A DNA stretch of 64,000 bases from Streptomyces sp. TS71-3 (GTDB lineage Bacteria; Actinomycetota; Actinomycetes; Streptomycetales; Streptomycetaceae): contig NZ_BNEL01000003.1 of NCBI RefSeq assembly GCF_018327685.1, positions 3,038,001 through 3,102,000 on the forward strand, in the 5' to 3' direction. The position numbers and the translations under genes were made by a program. Every line of letters begins with the position of its first letter. Positions within the stretch are counted from its first letter, which is position 1. Positions 46,167 through 55,144 of the stretch are shown piece after piece. The notes below the pieces were generated by a model, which was not told where the DNA came from, ran no database searches, and was given only the letters and a program-made list of their open reading frames with translations.

Positions 46167-47174
46167 GTGTCCACAACGAACAGGCCGCGCCGCATCACCA
46201 TCGACGACGTGGCGCGCACCACAGGGGTGTCGCGGCAGACCGTCTCCCGGGCGATCAACGACAAGCCGGAGATCGATCCCGCGACCCGGCAGCGCATCCT
46301 GACCGCGGCCCAGGAGATGGGCTACCGGCCGAGCCGCTTCGCCCGCGGCATGGTGAGGCAGTCCACCACCACGCTCGGCCTGGTGATCGCGGACGTGCTG
46401 AACCCGTTCTTCCCCGAGGTGGTGGCCGGCGTGCTGGAGGCCGCCGACGCGCGGGGCTGGCAGGTGGTGATCTACACCACCTCCTCCCGGCTCAGCAGGG
46501 AGCAGGAGATCGCGGAGACCGTCGTGGACCATGTGGACGCGTGTGTCGCGTTCCTCCTCGACACCGCGGCCATCGGGCGCGTCGCCGGCTCCGGCATGCC
46601 CTTCGTGCTGCTCGGCAACGAGGACCGGCCGGTCGACGTGCCCACCATCCGGATCGACTTCGGCTCCGGCATCCGGCAGGCATTCGACCACCTGATCGCT
46701 CGCGGGCACCGCAGGATCGCCATGATCGACGACCGGGACCGCGCGGAGTCCGAGGCGCCGGACGTGCGCAGCGGGCTGTTCACCCAGGTCGCCCTGGAGT
46801 GCGGCCTTGAGGTCGACCCCCGCTGGCGGCAGCTCGCCGGGAACTCCATGCAGGGCGGGGCGGCGGCCATGGAACGGCTGCTGGAGACGGCTCCGGAGGT
46901 GACGGCCGTCGTCTCCTACAACGACATGATCGCCATCGGCGCCATGCGGCACGCCCTGGCCCGCGGCCGCGACGTGCCGGGCGACTGCGCCTTCGTCGGG
47001 TTCGACGGCCTCGCGCTGGGCGAGTTGGTGGACCCGCCGCTGACCACCCTCGCCATCGACAAGCGCCGGCTCGGCCAGGCCGCCGTCGAGCAGGTGGCGG
47101 AGCAGATGGCGGGCACCGGCGGCAAGGGGGAGACGGCGATCCGGACGCAGCTGGTGGTGCGGGAGTCGACCTGA
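46167..47174 (+). CDS. LacI-family transcriptional repressor
   Basis: A 335-residue regulator: N-terminal helix-turn-helix (ITIDDVARTTGVSRQTVSRA), hinge YRPSRFARGMVRQ, and a periplasmic-binding-like effector domain (LGLVIADVLNPFFPEVVAGV, SYNDMIAIGAM, FDGLALGELVDPPLTTLAI). GTG start at 46167. It is divergent from the ABC/glycosidase genes and flanked by two palindromes, so it should repress both directions until a galactoside-type inducer binds. Confidence 0.95.
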   Translation: MSTTNRPRRITIDDVARTTGVSRQTVSRAINDKPEIDPATRQRILTAAQEMGYRPSRFARGMVRQSTTTLGLVIADVLNPFFPEVVAGVLEAADARGWQVVIYTTSSRLSREQEIAETVVDHVDACVAFLLDTAAIGRVAGSGMPFVLLGNEDRPVDVPTIRIDFGSGIRQAFDHLIARGHRRIAMIDDRDRAESEAPDVRSGLFTQVALECGLEVDPRWRQLAGNSMQGGAAAMERLLETAPEVTAVVSYNDMIAIGAMRHALARGRDVPGDCAFVGFDGLALGELVDPPLTTLAIDKRRLGQAAVEQVAEQMAGTGGKGETAIRTQLVVREST

Positions 47175-47190
47175 GCGGTCCGCTCGGGAT

Positions 47191-47233
47191 GCGCCGGGAT
47201 CGCCGTGCGCTCGGGGCGCGCCGGGATCGCCGT
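47191..47233. repeat. 16-bp direct repeat downstream of lacI-like gene
   Basis: GCGCCGGGATCGCCGT occurs at 47191-47206 and 47218-47233. The surrounding gap (47175-47565, 391 bases) separates convergent genes and contains no supported frame. No obvious hairpin is seen apart from partial self-complementarity of GGCGATCCC words (47308-47320). Confidence 0.6.
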
Positions 47234-47565
47234 CCGCGGGTGCGGTCCACTCGTCGCGCTCTGCCGGGTCCTGGGGGCGCGGGGCCTGGTGGGGGAGGGC
47301 TCGCCGGCGATCCCCCACCAGCGGCAGCGCCGGTGATCATTCTCACGCGGTCCGAAGGCCGGTGCCCAAGAGGGGCATCCGAGGCCCGAACGGGATATCC
47401 GCGTCGGACGGGAAGCCGATGGGGGACCGGCCGCTGGCGTCGACCGCAGCCGTCACCCGCGGACGGCGATCCCGGGCGCGTCCGCGATCACGCACGGACG
47501 CGCCTGGAAGAGGTTCCGCGAGGCGTGGCTCAGCGCATCAGATGCCCGCGCGCCGGCCGCCCCGG

Positions 47566-48570
47566 CTAGAGATGCCCGCCGGCACCCGAACCTATCTGGT
47601 CGAACCGGTCCCCGAACTGGGCGGCGATGTGACGCGACTCCTGGCCACCCGAGGGGTCCCCGGTGATGTCCATGGCCACGGTGAGTACCCCGCTGATGAC
47701 GGAGGTCCTCGGCGAGAGCTTCACGGGCGTGCAGGTGAAGGAGTAGGTCTTGGGAGACGAGGAGTTGTACGGGATCAGCTGGGCCTCCGGCAGAGTGATC
47801 GTCTGCCCGGTATGGAAGGCCTGGTCCATGGTCCTGAAGACGCCCACGGAATCAAGACCGCTGAGCGAGTCCCGACCACGGCTGAGGCGCGGCACGAGAC
47901 CGAAGGCATCGCCCTGGGTGGAGTTGGCATAGCGCAGCAGATGCTCGGGGCCCTCGGTGAGCATGATGGGGAAAGGCGCACGGTCGAAGATCGCGAAGAG
48001 CTGCTGCTGCTGGGTGAGGATGCTGTCCCGCAGCTTGAACTCCGACAGGAGCGTCTGGCTGAGCTCCATCAGCCCGTCCTTGCGCCCCTGATCCCACTTG
48101 CGCGGCTTGGTGTCGAGCACGCAGAGGGTGCCGAGGACCGCGCCCGTGTGATCGCGGAGCGGCGTTCCCAGGTACGAGCGCACACCCAGGGTGTTGACCA
48201 CCGGGTTGCCCTTGAACCTGGGGTAGTCGAAGACATCGTCAAGGGCCAGTAGCGCGTTCTCGGCGACGACATGAGGGCAGAAACCCGCGTCGGCCGGCCC
48301 CTCACGGGCCATGTCGCTGAGATCGAAGACAACCCCGTCGCCGGTCTCGACGCGTTCCTCTCCCTGAGGAGGGACATACAGGCCACGGTACATCTGCCGC
48401 TCGGTGCTGATGAGGTTCACAAGGGCGAGCGGGGACCCGGTAAGGGACGCGGCGAGGCCCGCGACACGGTCGAACGTGGCGTCGGCGCCGACGCCGTTGA
48501 GACCGAGGACCTGTAGGCGGTGGGTACGTTCCTCGGCCGACTGCGCAGAATGATCAGGAGTCAGGGACAT
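47566..48570 (-). CDS. GAF-domain signalling protein
   Basis: A 334-residue soluble protein. Residues ~20-165 form a GAF domain of the redox/light type (LALVNLISTERQMYRGLY, AGFCPHVVAENALLALDD, GVRSYLGTPLRDHTGAVLGT, LCVLDTKPRKW). A linker helix rich in Gln and a PAS-like second domain (residues ~190-320: LFAIFDRAPFPIMLTEGPEH) follow. No kinase, phosphatase or output domain is attached, so it must act through a partner. ATG at 48570 starts MSLTPDHSAQ; the ribosome-binding site is weak. Confidence 0.82.
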   Translation of the reverse strand: MSLTPDHSAQSAEERTHRLQVLGLNGVGADATFDRVAGLAASLTGSPLALVNLISTERQMYRGLYVPPQGEERVETGDGVVFDLSDMAREGPADAGFCPHVVAENALLALDDVFDYPRFKGNPVVNTLGVRSYLGTPLRDHTGAVLGTLCVLDTKPRKWDQGRKDGLMELSQTLLSEFKLRDSILTQQQQLFAIFDRAPFPIMLTEGPEHLLRYANSTQGDAFGLVPRLSRGRDSLSGLDSVGVFRTMDQAFHTGQTITLPEAQLIPYNSSSPKTYSFTCTPVKLSPRTSVISGVLTVAMDITGDPSGGQESRHIAAQFGDRFDQIGSGAGGHL

Positions 48571-49135
48571 GTCTCGAGATGAAACCAGATTCGTTCGTTC
48601 CGCGCCGCCTTCCTGAGCATCTTTGACCTTTCCGCCGGCCACCCGCGGATGCTCGGTGCCCCCCGCGCCGGCACGGCGCAGCCGGGCCGAACGCCCCATC
48701 CGTGCAGGACAGCGGCTGCGGGATCGGTCACAGGCGCTGTTCACGTCGGTCCGGTCCCGTGCGTGGAACGATCAGTTCCTGTCAATCCTTGATGTGTTGA
48801 TGATCATACGGGTGTCGGCAGTCGCCTGGGGAGCGCCGGGGCGGGGCGATGTCGTGGCCGGTCAGGCAGGGAGGGTCGGTGATTCCCGCGGGTGGGTGCC
48901 TCTCGTTGTCCCGCTCGCCGCCTGATGGCTGACGCTCCCCCAGGATGTGGTGAAGTAGTAGCTGTTGGTGCCTGTGTGGTGTCAGAGGGCTTCCTTGTGG
49001 CTACTCTTGCGGGATCATCAGTCGATCGTGCAGGTGCGGCGGATCACCTCGGCCTCCTCATGGGCTGACTGGTGCCGGCGTACCTTCAGGGCTCCCCCGC
49101 CCGCGGATCACACCCCTCGACGCAGGAGTGTTCTT
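48571..49135. other. intergenic region upstream of acyl-CoA dehydrogenase
   Basis: 565 bases with no convincing gene. The base composition in 48760-49080 is lower in GC than the neighbourhood, and several GT-rich words (GTGGTGAAGTAGTAGCTG) suggest foreign or relic DNA. The segment could hold the remains of a mobile element, but I recognise no terminal repeats. Confidence 0.4.
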
Positions 49136-50722
49136 TTGACGCAGGATCTGTCGTTGACCCAGGATCTGTTGTCGCTCTCAACAGACGATTTCATCGCCGG
49201 CATAGCCGAGGTAGCGCGCTCGCGGTTCGACTGCCAGACCTACCCGCAGCAGAACCTCCCCGCCGAGGACTGGGCGCACCTGGTCCGCGCGGGAGTGCTG
49301 CTGCCCGCTCTGCCGAAGGAGTTGGGCGGTCGGGACAGCCATGTGGAGATGGGCCGAGTGGTGGAGGCCATCTCGGAGTGGAATCTACCCATTGGCATGT
49401 ACACGATGATCGTGACCGCGATCGTGCTGCGCGCCGTGGCACTGCGTGCCGGTGAAGAGGCGCAACGCGAGATGCTGACGGAGTTCAGCGGCCAGGAGCC
49501 CATGCTCGCCGGCTTCGCATCCACCGAGCCGCACTGCGGATCCAACATGGCCGCCATGACCACCACCTTCACGGAGACGGCCGACGGCTACCACATCCGC
49601 GGAAGGAAGCACTGGCAGGCCTTCAGCATCAACGCCCATTGGTGGCTGGTGGCCGCCAGGAGCGACGACGGCAGCCGCCGCTTCGGCTACTTCATCGTCA
49701 GGCGCGATGAGGGGTTCCGGACCCTCCAGCCCTACGACTCGGTGGGCCTGAAGGCCATTGACTACGGGCTCAACGAGATCGACGCCGTGATCCCGAAGCA
49801 CCGCAGGATCGCCGCCGAGGAGGGCAACCTGAGCCCCATGGTGGAGATGCTCATGCCCTCCCGCACCATGATGGCCGCCCTCGCCTGCGGTTTCCTGCGC
49901 CGAATAGACCGTGAGGCGCACGCCTACACCGAGCGCCGCCGGATCGGTCGCGCCCCGCAGTCCGAGATACGTTTCGTGCAGTACCGGCTGAAGTCCATCG
50001 AGACCTCCGCCACCATCGCCGAGGCACTCCAGCACCATCTGCTCACCGAACTGGACCTGAAGTCCGACATGATGGGCGCCTTCCCCGTCGCCCAGGCGCT
50101 CAAGACGGTGGCCACGGACCGCATGGTCAGCGCCGCGCACCACTACCAGCAGCTGGTCGGCGGTGAGGGGTACCGGGTCGGCTCGCAGACGAACATCGCC
50201 GGTCAGGCGTTCCTGGACTCGCGGGTCTTCACCATCTTCGACGGCACCAACGACCTGCTCAGCCAGCAGCTCACCGAGTACTGCCTCGCCCACTGCGACG
50301 GGCGCCCGCTCAGCGCCTTCCTCGCCGGCTACCCGCACACCGCGCGCGCCGTCACCGCGCACCGGCTGGATCTGGGCTTCCTCGACGGAGAACTGCGCCA
50401 GGAACACCTCGTGCTCGCCGGGCGCGCCATCGCCTACGTGATCGCCATGACGCAGGTCATGCGCTGGGCCGAGCCCGGCGGTGGCGGAACCCCCGTCAGG
50501 GCCAGGGCGGCGCTGGAGTTCCTGAAGGCCGACATCCGCGGCGTGGAGCGGGAGTTCGGCCTGCTCGCCACGGGCATCCTCGACGATCCGGGGGCGCCGC
50601 GGCAGGCACCCGCGCGTCCGGCGCCCTCCCGGGCCATCCCGCTGCCCGCGCAGGCGCCGAGGAGCCGCGGTTCCTGGGCACGTACCCTGGTCAAGAAGAT
50701 CGAGCAGACGTTCGCCGATTGA
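49136..50722 (+). CDS. acyl-CoA dehydrogenase family protein (TTG start)
   Basis: A 528-residue flavoprotein. Residues 1-13 are two near-identical Leu/Thr/Gln units (LTQDLSLTQDLLSL). FAD/substrate motifs: GFASTEPHCGSNMAAMT, GRKHWQAFSINAHWWL, YRLKSIETSATIAEAL, QLVGGEGYRVGSQTNIAGQA and IFDGTNDLLSQQL. No signal peptide. The TTG at 49136 follows AGGAG at good spacing; the frame upstream to 48965 has no homology. A ~70-residue C-terminal extension is Pro/Ala-rich. No adjacent acyl-CoA or polyketide genes identify the substrate, so the physiological acyl group is unknown. Confidence 0.87.
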   Translation: MTQDLSLTQDLLSLSTDDFIAGIAEVARSRFDCQTYPQQNLPAEDWAHLVRAGVLLPALPKELGGRDSHVEMGRVVEAISEWNLPIGMYTMIVTAIVLRAVALRAGEEAQREMLTEFSGQEPMLAGFASTEPHCGSNMAAMTTTFTETADGYHIRGRKHWQAFSINAHWWLVAARSDDGSRRFGYFIVRRDEGFRTLQPYDSVGLKAIDYGLNEIDAVIPKHRRIAAEEGNLSPMVEMLMPSRTMMAALACGFLRRIDREAHAYTERRRIGRAPQSEIRFVQYRLKSIETSATIAEALQHHLLTELDLKSDMMGAFPVAQALKTVATDRMVSAAHHYQQLVGGEGYRVGSQTNIAGQAFLDSRVFTIFDGTNDLLSQQLTEYCLAHCDGRPLSAFLAGYPHTARAVTAHRLDLGFLDGELRQEHLVLAGRAIAYVIAMTQVMRWAEPGGGGTPVRARAALEFLKADIRGVEREFGLLATGILDDPGAPRQAPARPAPSRAIPLPAQAPRSRGSWARTLVKKIEQTFAD

Positions 50723-50754
50723 GCACGGCCATCGCGGAGTCTGCACGGTGACAC

Positions 50755-50952
50755 GTGCAGATGACGCGTGCGATTCGAGGGTGGATCGCCGAGCACCCAG
50801 AGAGCCCCAGCATTCGCCGGCTTGGCGCGATGGTGGGGCTTTCCGGCACTTTCCGGCACTGTCGTCTCCTGCCTGGCAGTCTCGTGTGCTTCGAGGCGCA
50901 CCCCAGGCAGCGGAAGCCTGGCTGCTTCCTACTGGGATGTCTCCACGGGTGA
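50755..50952 (+). pseudogene. possible relic of a LexA-like winged-helix protein
   Basis: GTG at 50755 gives AIRGWIAEHPESPSIRRLGA, resembling the LexA N-terminal winged helix (I-x-WIAEHGExPSxRxLG), then MVGLSG. At that point TTCCGGCACT is duplicated in tandem (50841-50850, 50851-50860), after which similarity ends and the frame stops at 50952. A ten-base duplication would shift the frame. Residue similarity is short, so this is a suggestion only. No typical catalytic Ser/Lys segment was found after the frame break. Confidence 0.3.
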
Positions 50953-51586
50953 ATTCCGACATCGGCCCACCGCCGGCAATGCGGTCGCATCCTCCCGCAC
51001 GGAATGGGGCTCACACCCCATCGGCATCGAGTGGTCCGCACTGACCGCCGACGTGTGCCCCTCACCGCGCCTCTTCCGGCGCACACGCGCACCGCGTAAG
51101 GCCCGTACGAGGGCCGGTGTGCATGGCCCTGGGCCGGGCCCGCAGGCGCCGCCACACGCATACTCCGAGCTCGCCGCCGACGCCGGGATCGAACCTGTTA
51201 CGGCCCTTTACGTCCCGAAACTTCTTTCCTTGCTCTGAAGGTGTGGCATGCGCCGTTGGCATGTGACGTTTCCCACCGTCGGGCCGCCACGATGCCCCTG
51301 GCCAGGTGTCACTTTCGTTTCGACGGGCTGCGGAACGCCGGGAACCGGGTAAAGTCCGCTCCGGCCCCGCGCCCCCTTCCCCATGCAGTTCCGTGGTCCA
51401 GGGCGGCCCGCAGGAGCGGTTCCACTCGAGCGCCAGACTCGTATGATTATTTAGCGCTGGTCCTGGTACGGTTCACCGGGTCGTGATCGGGAGATGACGG
51501 CACGTCAGAGTGGCAACGCGGGAACAACGAGGCATGTCGCACCATTTGCTACCGCTACCAGTTTTCGCTGCAGTTCAAGGAACCAG
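50953..51586. other. non-coding stretch before the conservon
   Basis: No supported gene. Several weak open frames have no family. The last ~170 bases (51420-51586) become more AT-rich (GATTATTTAGCG near 51440) and probably contain the conservon promoter and the 5' leader of cvnA. Confidence 0.45.
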
Positions 51587-54331
51587 ATGCCCATACGCGA
51601 CCGGCACACAGCTAGCAGGGCAGCCCACCGCAAGTCCCCTCGATCCGCGTCCGTTCTGCCGGTGGCGATCCCGGCGGTGCTCCTCGTCGGTCTCTGGGGA
51701 ACCACGGCGGCGGGGTTGCTCGCCGACCAGTCCCAGCTACGTGATGACACGTCCCTGGCGCTGACGCTCGGCGAACCGGCCCACGACGTCTTCGCCAAGC
51801 TGCAGATCGAACGCCGCCTGACCGCCACCTGGCAGGCCAACCAGGCCGAGCCCGCCCGCTCCGCCCTGGAGCAGGCGCGCGCCAAGACCGACGCGGCCAT
51901 CGAGGCGTTCCACAAGACGATGGGGTCCACCCCGGACTCCATGACGCTCCAGGAGCGCACCAAGACACTCCACGCGGAGCTGGAGAAGCTCTCCGAGAAC
52001 CGCAGCGCCATCGACCGGCGCACGCTCAGCGAGGCGAAGGTCTTCCAGTACTACACGGACGCCATCGCCAGCAGTGCCGCGGTGATCGACGCCGCCACGC
52101 AGACCGGCGAAGGGCAGCCCGCACCGGCCGTCACGGCCACCACGTACCTCGTGCAGGTCTCCGAGATGATCTCCCGCGAGGACGCGCTGCTGTCCAGCGC
52201 GATCGCCTCCGGCAGCATGTCCGAGACTGCCCGGACGCAGTTCGTCCAGTACGCCGCCATCCAGCGGCACATCCGTGACGCCCTGGTGCACTCCGGCGAC
52301 CTGCCCGGCAGCCAGTCCGACGCCTACAACCGCCTGCTCTCCGACCCGAAGCTCAAGTCGCTGACGTCCGTCGAGGACGCCGTGACCGGGAGCGCTTCCA
52401 CCCACCTCCCGGCGCGGGCTGAAGGGTGGCGGCCGGCCGCCGACGCCGTCGGCACCGACCTCACCGAGATCGACGGCGACTCCCTCACCGCCATCGCGGA
52501 CGACGGCTCCGACCGGGCCGACGTCCTGCTGCTCCAGTCGGTGCTCGGCACCCTCGCCGTCATCGCCGCGCTGCTCGCCACCGGTGTCCTGCTGCGCCGT
52601 GCCACGAAGTCGGCCACCGGCCGCCTGAGCGAACTCCAGCAGCAGATCGACGACCTCGGCGAGCGGCGGCTGCCGCAGATCCTCCAGGAACTGGAACGCG
52701 GCGAGCACGTCACCCCGGGCGAGGTGCTGCCCGCGGGTCCGGACGCCGACCAGGTGGAGCGGCTCGGGGTGGCCGTGAGCCGCCTCGGGCGCGAGTTCGA
52801 GACCGCGCTGGTGCGGCAGGCGCGCGGCCGTGAGGGCACCGAGAAGGTCTTCGCCAACCTCACCCGCCGCACCCAGATCCTGGTGCACCGGCTGATCTCC
52901 CTGCTCGACGACCTGGAGCGCAAGCACGAGGACTCCGACCTCCTCCAGGACATCTTCAAGGTCGACCACCTGGCCACCCGTGTCCGGCGGCACTCCGAGA
53001 ACCTGGTGATCCTCGGTGGCTCCGCCCCGGGCCGCCGCGGCATCCGCCCGCTGTCCATCATGGACGTGGTGCGTGGCGCGGTCTCCGAGACCGAGCAGTA
53101 CCGCCGGGTCACCGTCCACTCGCTCGCACCGGGAAGCCAGGTGTCGGTGACGGCCCGTGCGGTCACCGACATCACCCACCTGCTCGCCGAGCTCATTGAG
53201 AACGGCACCAGCTTCTCGCCGCCGGACACCCAGGTGCAGATCAGCGCCCGGAAGGTGGCCAAGGGCCTGGCCCTGCACGTGGAGGACCGCGGCCTCGGCA
53301 TGCCGCCCGAGCAGTACGACCACCTGAACCAGCTGCTGGCCGCCCCGCCGCAGCCCGACATGGACGCCCTCGGCAAGGACCCGCGTCTCGGGCTGTTCGT
53401 GGTGGCCAAGCTGGCCGAGCGGCACGGCCTCAAGGTGTCGCTGCGCGAGTCCGACTACGGCGGCACGCTCGCCGTGGTGCTGGTGCCCTCCGCGCTCCTG
53501 GAGGAGCACGAGTCGTCGCTGCCGGACAAGCTGAAGGCGGCGGCGAGCCACTCCGCGACGCTCGCCCAGGTGATCGAGGCCCAGTCGGTTCCGACGCCCC
53601 AGTCCGCCGCCTCTGCCCCGCCGGCGCCGCCCATCCCGGTGCACATCCCGAGCCCCAGGGCGCCGGAGCCGATCACCACAGGGGGCGGCGGCCTGATCGA
53701 CGACTCCGGCGTGCCGGCCGTCGCGAGCTCCACGGGCCTGGTCACGGCCGGGGCGCGCGAGCCGCACCTGGAGACGCACGGGTTCCCCGACTACGGCGGT
53801 GCGGGCCTGCTGCCGTCCATGGAGCAGGAGTGGACCGGCGCCGCCCCGTCGTCGGCCTGGTCGCCCCTGCCGGACCAGCCCGACCTCGGGATGAACCACG
53901 AAGTGCCGACCCACCACGAGCCCCAGCCGCAGCACGATCTCCATGCGCACGCAGACATGTATGCGCACACCGACCCCCACGCCCGTGGGGACCGGTACCG
54001 GGAGCGTTCGGAGGACTACGCCGACTACGGCGTTCCGCCGGTCGAACCCATGGGGCAGGGTATGCCGCCGCAGCCATTGAAGGATCCCCAGGTCCTTCCC
54101 ACCAGGACCCGGGGCGCAAGTCTCGCCAAGCAGTTGCGGGAGGAGGCGGCACCCCCGCGCTCGGGCCGAGAGAACGTAGAGGAAGGCATGCGCAGTTTCA
54201 CACCCGGCAGGTCTGCTGCCAACATGACGGCCATTCAGAGGGCCACCAGGCGGGCCCGGGAGAACGACTCCCCGGCCGCCGAGCTGAACGGCCCGGCAGA
54301 GTCGCGTCACAACGGCACCGACGAACTGTGA
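51587..54331 (+). CDS. cvnA: conservon sensor kinase-like protein CvnA
   Basis: A 914-residue protein. A first helix (VLPVAIPAVLLVGLWGTTAAGL) leads to an extracytoplasmic nitrate-sensor-like (NIT) domain (~residues 55-300) and a second helix (LLLQSVLGTLAVIAALLATG). A HAMP-like/coiled segment and HATPase_c domain follow (N-box ITHLLAELIENGTSFSPPD, G-boxes VEDRGLGMPPEQYD and GLFVVAKLAERHGLKV). The C-terminus of ~280 residues is disordered, Pro/His-rich. ATG at 51587 has AAGGAACC upstream; the ATG at 51494 is poorly spaced. It heads the cvnABCD operon. Conservon CvnA proteins act as membrane scaffolds for B-D rather than classical kinases. Confidence 0.9.
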   Translation: MPIRDRHTASRAAHRKSPRSASVLPVAIPAVLLVGLWGTTAAGLLADQSQLRDDTSLALTLGEPAHDVFAKLQIERRLTATWQANQAEPARSALEQARAKTDAAIEAFHKTMGSTPDSMTLQERTKTLHAELEKLSENRSAIDRRTLSEAKVFQYYTDAIASSAAVIDAATQTGEGQPAPAVTATTYLVQVSEMISREDALLSSAIASGSMSETARTQFVQYAAIQRHIRDALVHSGDLPGSQSDAYNRLLSDPKLKSLTSVEDAVTGSASTHLPARAEGWRPAADAVGTDLTEIDGDSLTAIADDGSDRADVLLLQSVLGTLAVIAALLATGVLLRRATKSATGRLSELQQQIDDLGERRLPQILQELERGEHVTPGEVLPAGPDADQVERLGVAVSRLGREFETALVRQARGREGTEKVFANLTRRTQILVHRLISLLDDLERKHEDSDLLQDIFKVDHLATRVRRHSENLVILGGSAPGRRGIRPLSIMDVVRGAVSETEQYRRVTVHSLAPGSQVSVTARAVTDITHLLAELIENGTSFSPPDTQVQISARKVAKGLALHVEDRGLGMPPEQYDHLNQLLAAPPQPDMDALGKDPRLGLFVVAKLAERHGLKVSLRESDYGGTLAVVLVPSALLEEHESSLPDKLKAAASHSATLAQVIEAQSVPTPQSAASAPPAPPIPVHIPSPRAPEPITTGGGGLIDDSGVPAVASSTGLVTAGAREPHLETHGFPDYGGAGLLPSMEQEWTGAAPSSAWSPLPDQPDLGMNHEVPTHHEPQPQHDLHAHADMYAHTDPHARGDRYRERSEDYADYGVPPVEPMGQGMPPQPLKDPQVLPTRTRGASLAKQLREEAAPPRSGRENVEEGMRSFTPGRSAANMTAIQRATRRARENDSPAAELNGPAESRHNGTDEL

Positions 54332-54345
54332 GGGATGAATCCGTA

Positions 54346-54777
54346 ATGTCTGAGCAGGTGGAGACTCTTCCAAGGCTGGACTGGCTCCTGGACAGCCTCG
54401 TGGACAGGATCCCGGAGATCCTTCACGCGATCGTCCTCTCCGAGGACGGCCTGACCCTCGCCAAGTCGAAGGAGCTGGGCAGGGAGGACGCCGAGCAGCT
54501 CTCCGCGATCGCGTCGGGCCTGCAGAGCCTCTCCCGCGGTGCCGCCAACCGGTTCCAGGGGGGCCAGGTGCGGCAGACGGTGGTCGAGATGGACACCGCC
54601 TATCTCTTCGTCACCAGTGCCGGTCAGGGCGCGAGACTCGCGGCCTTCGCCTCCGACAGCGTCGACGTGGGCATGATGGCCTTCGAGATGAACACGCTCG
54701 TGAAGCAGGTGGGGCAGTACCTGAGCGCCGCACCTCGCGTCGAGACCCCCTTCGTGCGGTACGGTAAGGGTGCCTGA
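54346..54777 (+). CDS. cvnB: conservon roadblock/LC7 protein CvnB
   Basis: A 143-residue roadblock/LC7 fold: LDWLLDSLVDRIPEILHAIV, LSEDGLTLAKSKEL, SGLQSLSRGAA and AYLFVTSAGQGARLAAFAS. The family acts as regulator or GTPase-activating partner for the small GTPase CvnD. The ATG at 54346 is preceded by AGGGA; a GTG at 54328 overlapping the cvnA stop is an alternative. It overlaps cvnC by 8 bases. Confidence 0.92.
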   Translation: MSEQVETLPRLDWLLDSLVDRIPEILHAIVLSEDGLTLAKSKELGREDAEQLSAIASGLQSLSRGAANRFQGGQVRQTVVEMDTAYLFVTSAGQGARLAAFASDSVDVGMMAFEMNTLVKQVGQYLSAAPRVETPFVRYGKGA

Positions 54778-55144
54778 CCGGCAGTGGCCCGAACCCGAAG
54801 GGGTCGGCCATCATGTCCGGCCATACGCCATCACCGGGGGACGCACACGGCACAGCGAGCACTCGTTCTCGCTGATTACGCTCGTGGTCACCCGGTCTCC
54901 GGACGGATTCGGCGGTGAGCCCGTCGAACCGGAGGCGGCGGCGATCCTGGATATCTGCCGGGATCGCGCCGTGGCCATCGCCGAGATCGCCGCTCAGCTG
55001 GATCTTCCCGTGAGCGTCGTGAAAGTGCTCTGCGGCGATTTACTGAATTCGGAACTGGTCCTCGTCCAGGCCCCTCCCAAGGAGGGCGACGCCCCGAGTG
55101 TGGATCTGATCGAAAGGGTCATGGATGGCATACGCCGCCTCTAA
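54770..55144 (+). CDS. cvnC: conservon DUF742 protein CvnC, with a TTA codon
   Basis: A 124-residue DUF742 protein: VRPYAITGGRTRHSEHSFSL, then EPEAAAILDICRDRAVAIAE and LPVSVVKVLCGDLLNSELVL. It is predicted to form a winged-helix-like adaptor between CvnB and CvnD. GTG start at 54770. Codon 91 is TTA (55040-55042), so the protein should need bldA tRNA, a developmental link that would affect the whole conservon complex. The 3' end overlaps cvnD by 20 bases. Confidence 0.93.
   Translation: MPDRQWPEPEGVGHHVRPYAITGGRTRHSEHSFSLITLVVTRSPDGFGGEPVEPEAAAILDICRDRAVAIAEIAAQLDLPVSVVKVLCGDLLNSELVLVQAPPKEGDAPSVDLIERVMDGIRRL

Noticed and set aside
44619..47318. 899-codon open frame containing the binding protein
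   Set aside because: The first 469 codons run antisense to lacI and through the operators. The lipoprotein signal at 45911 fixes the real start.
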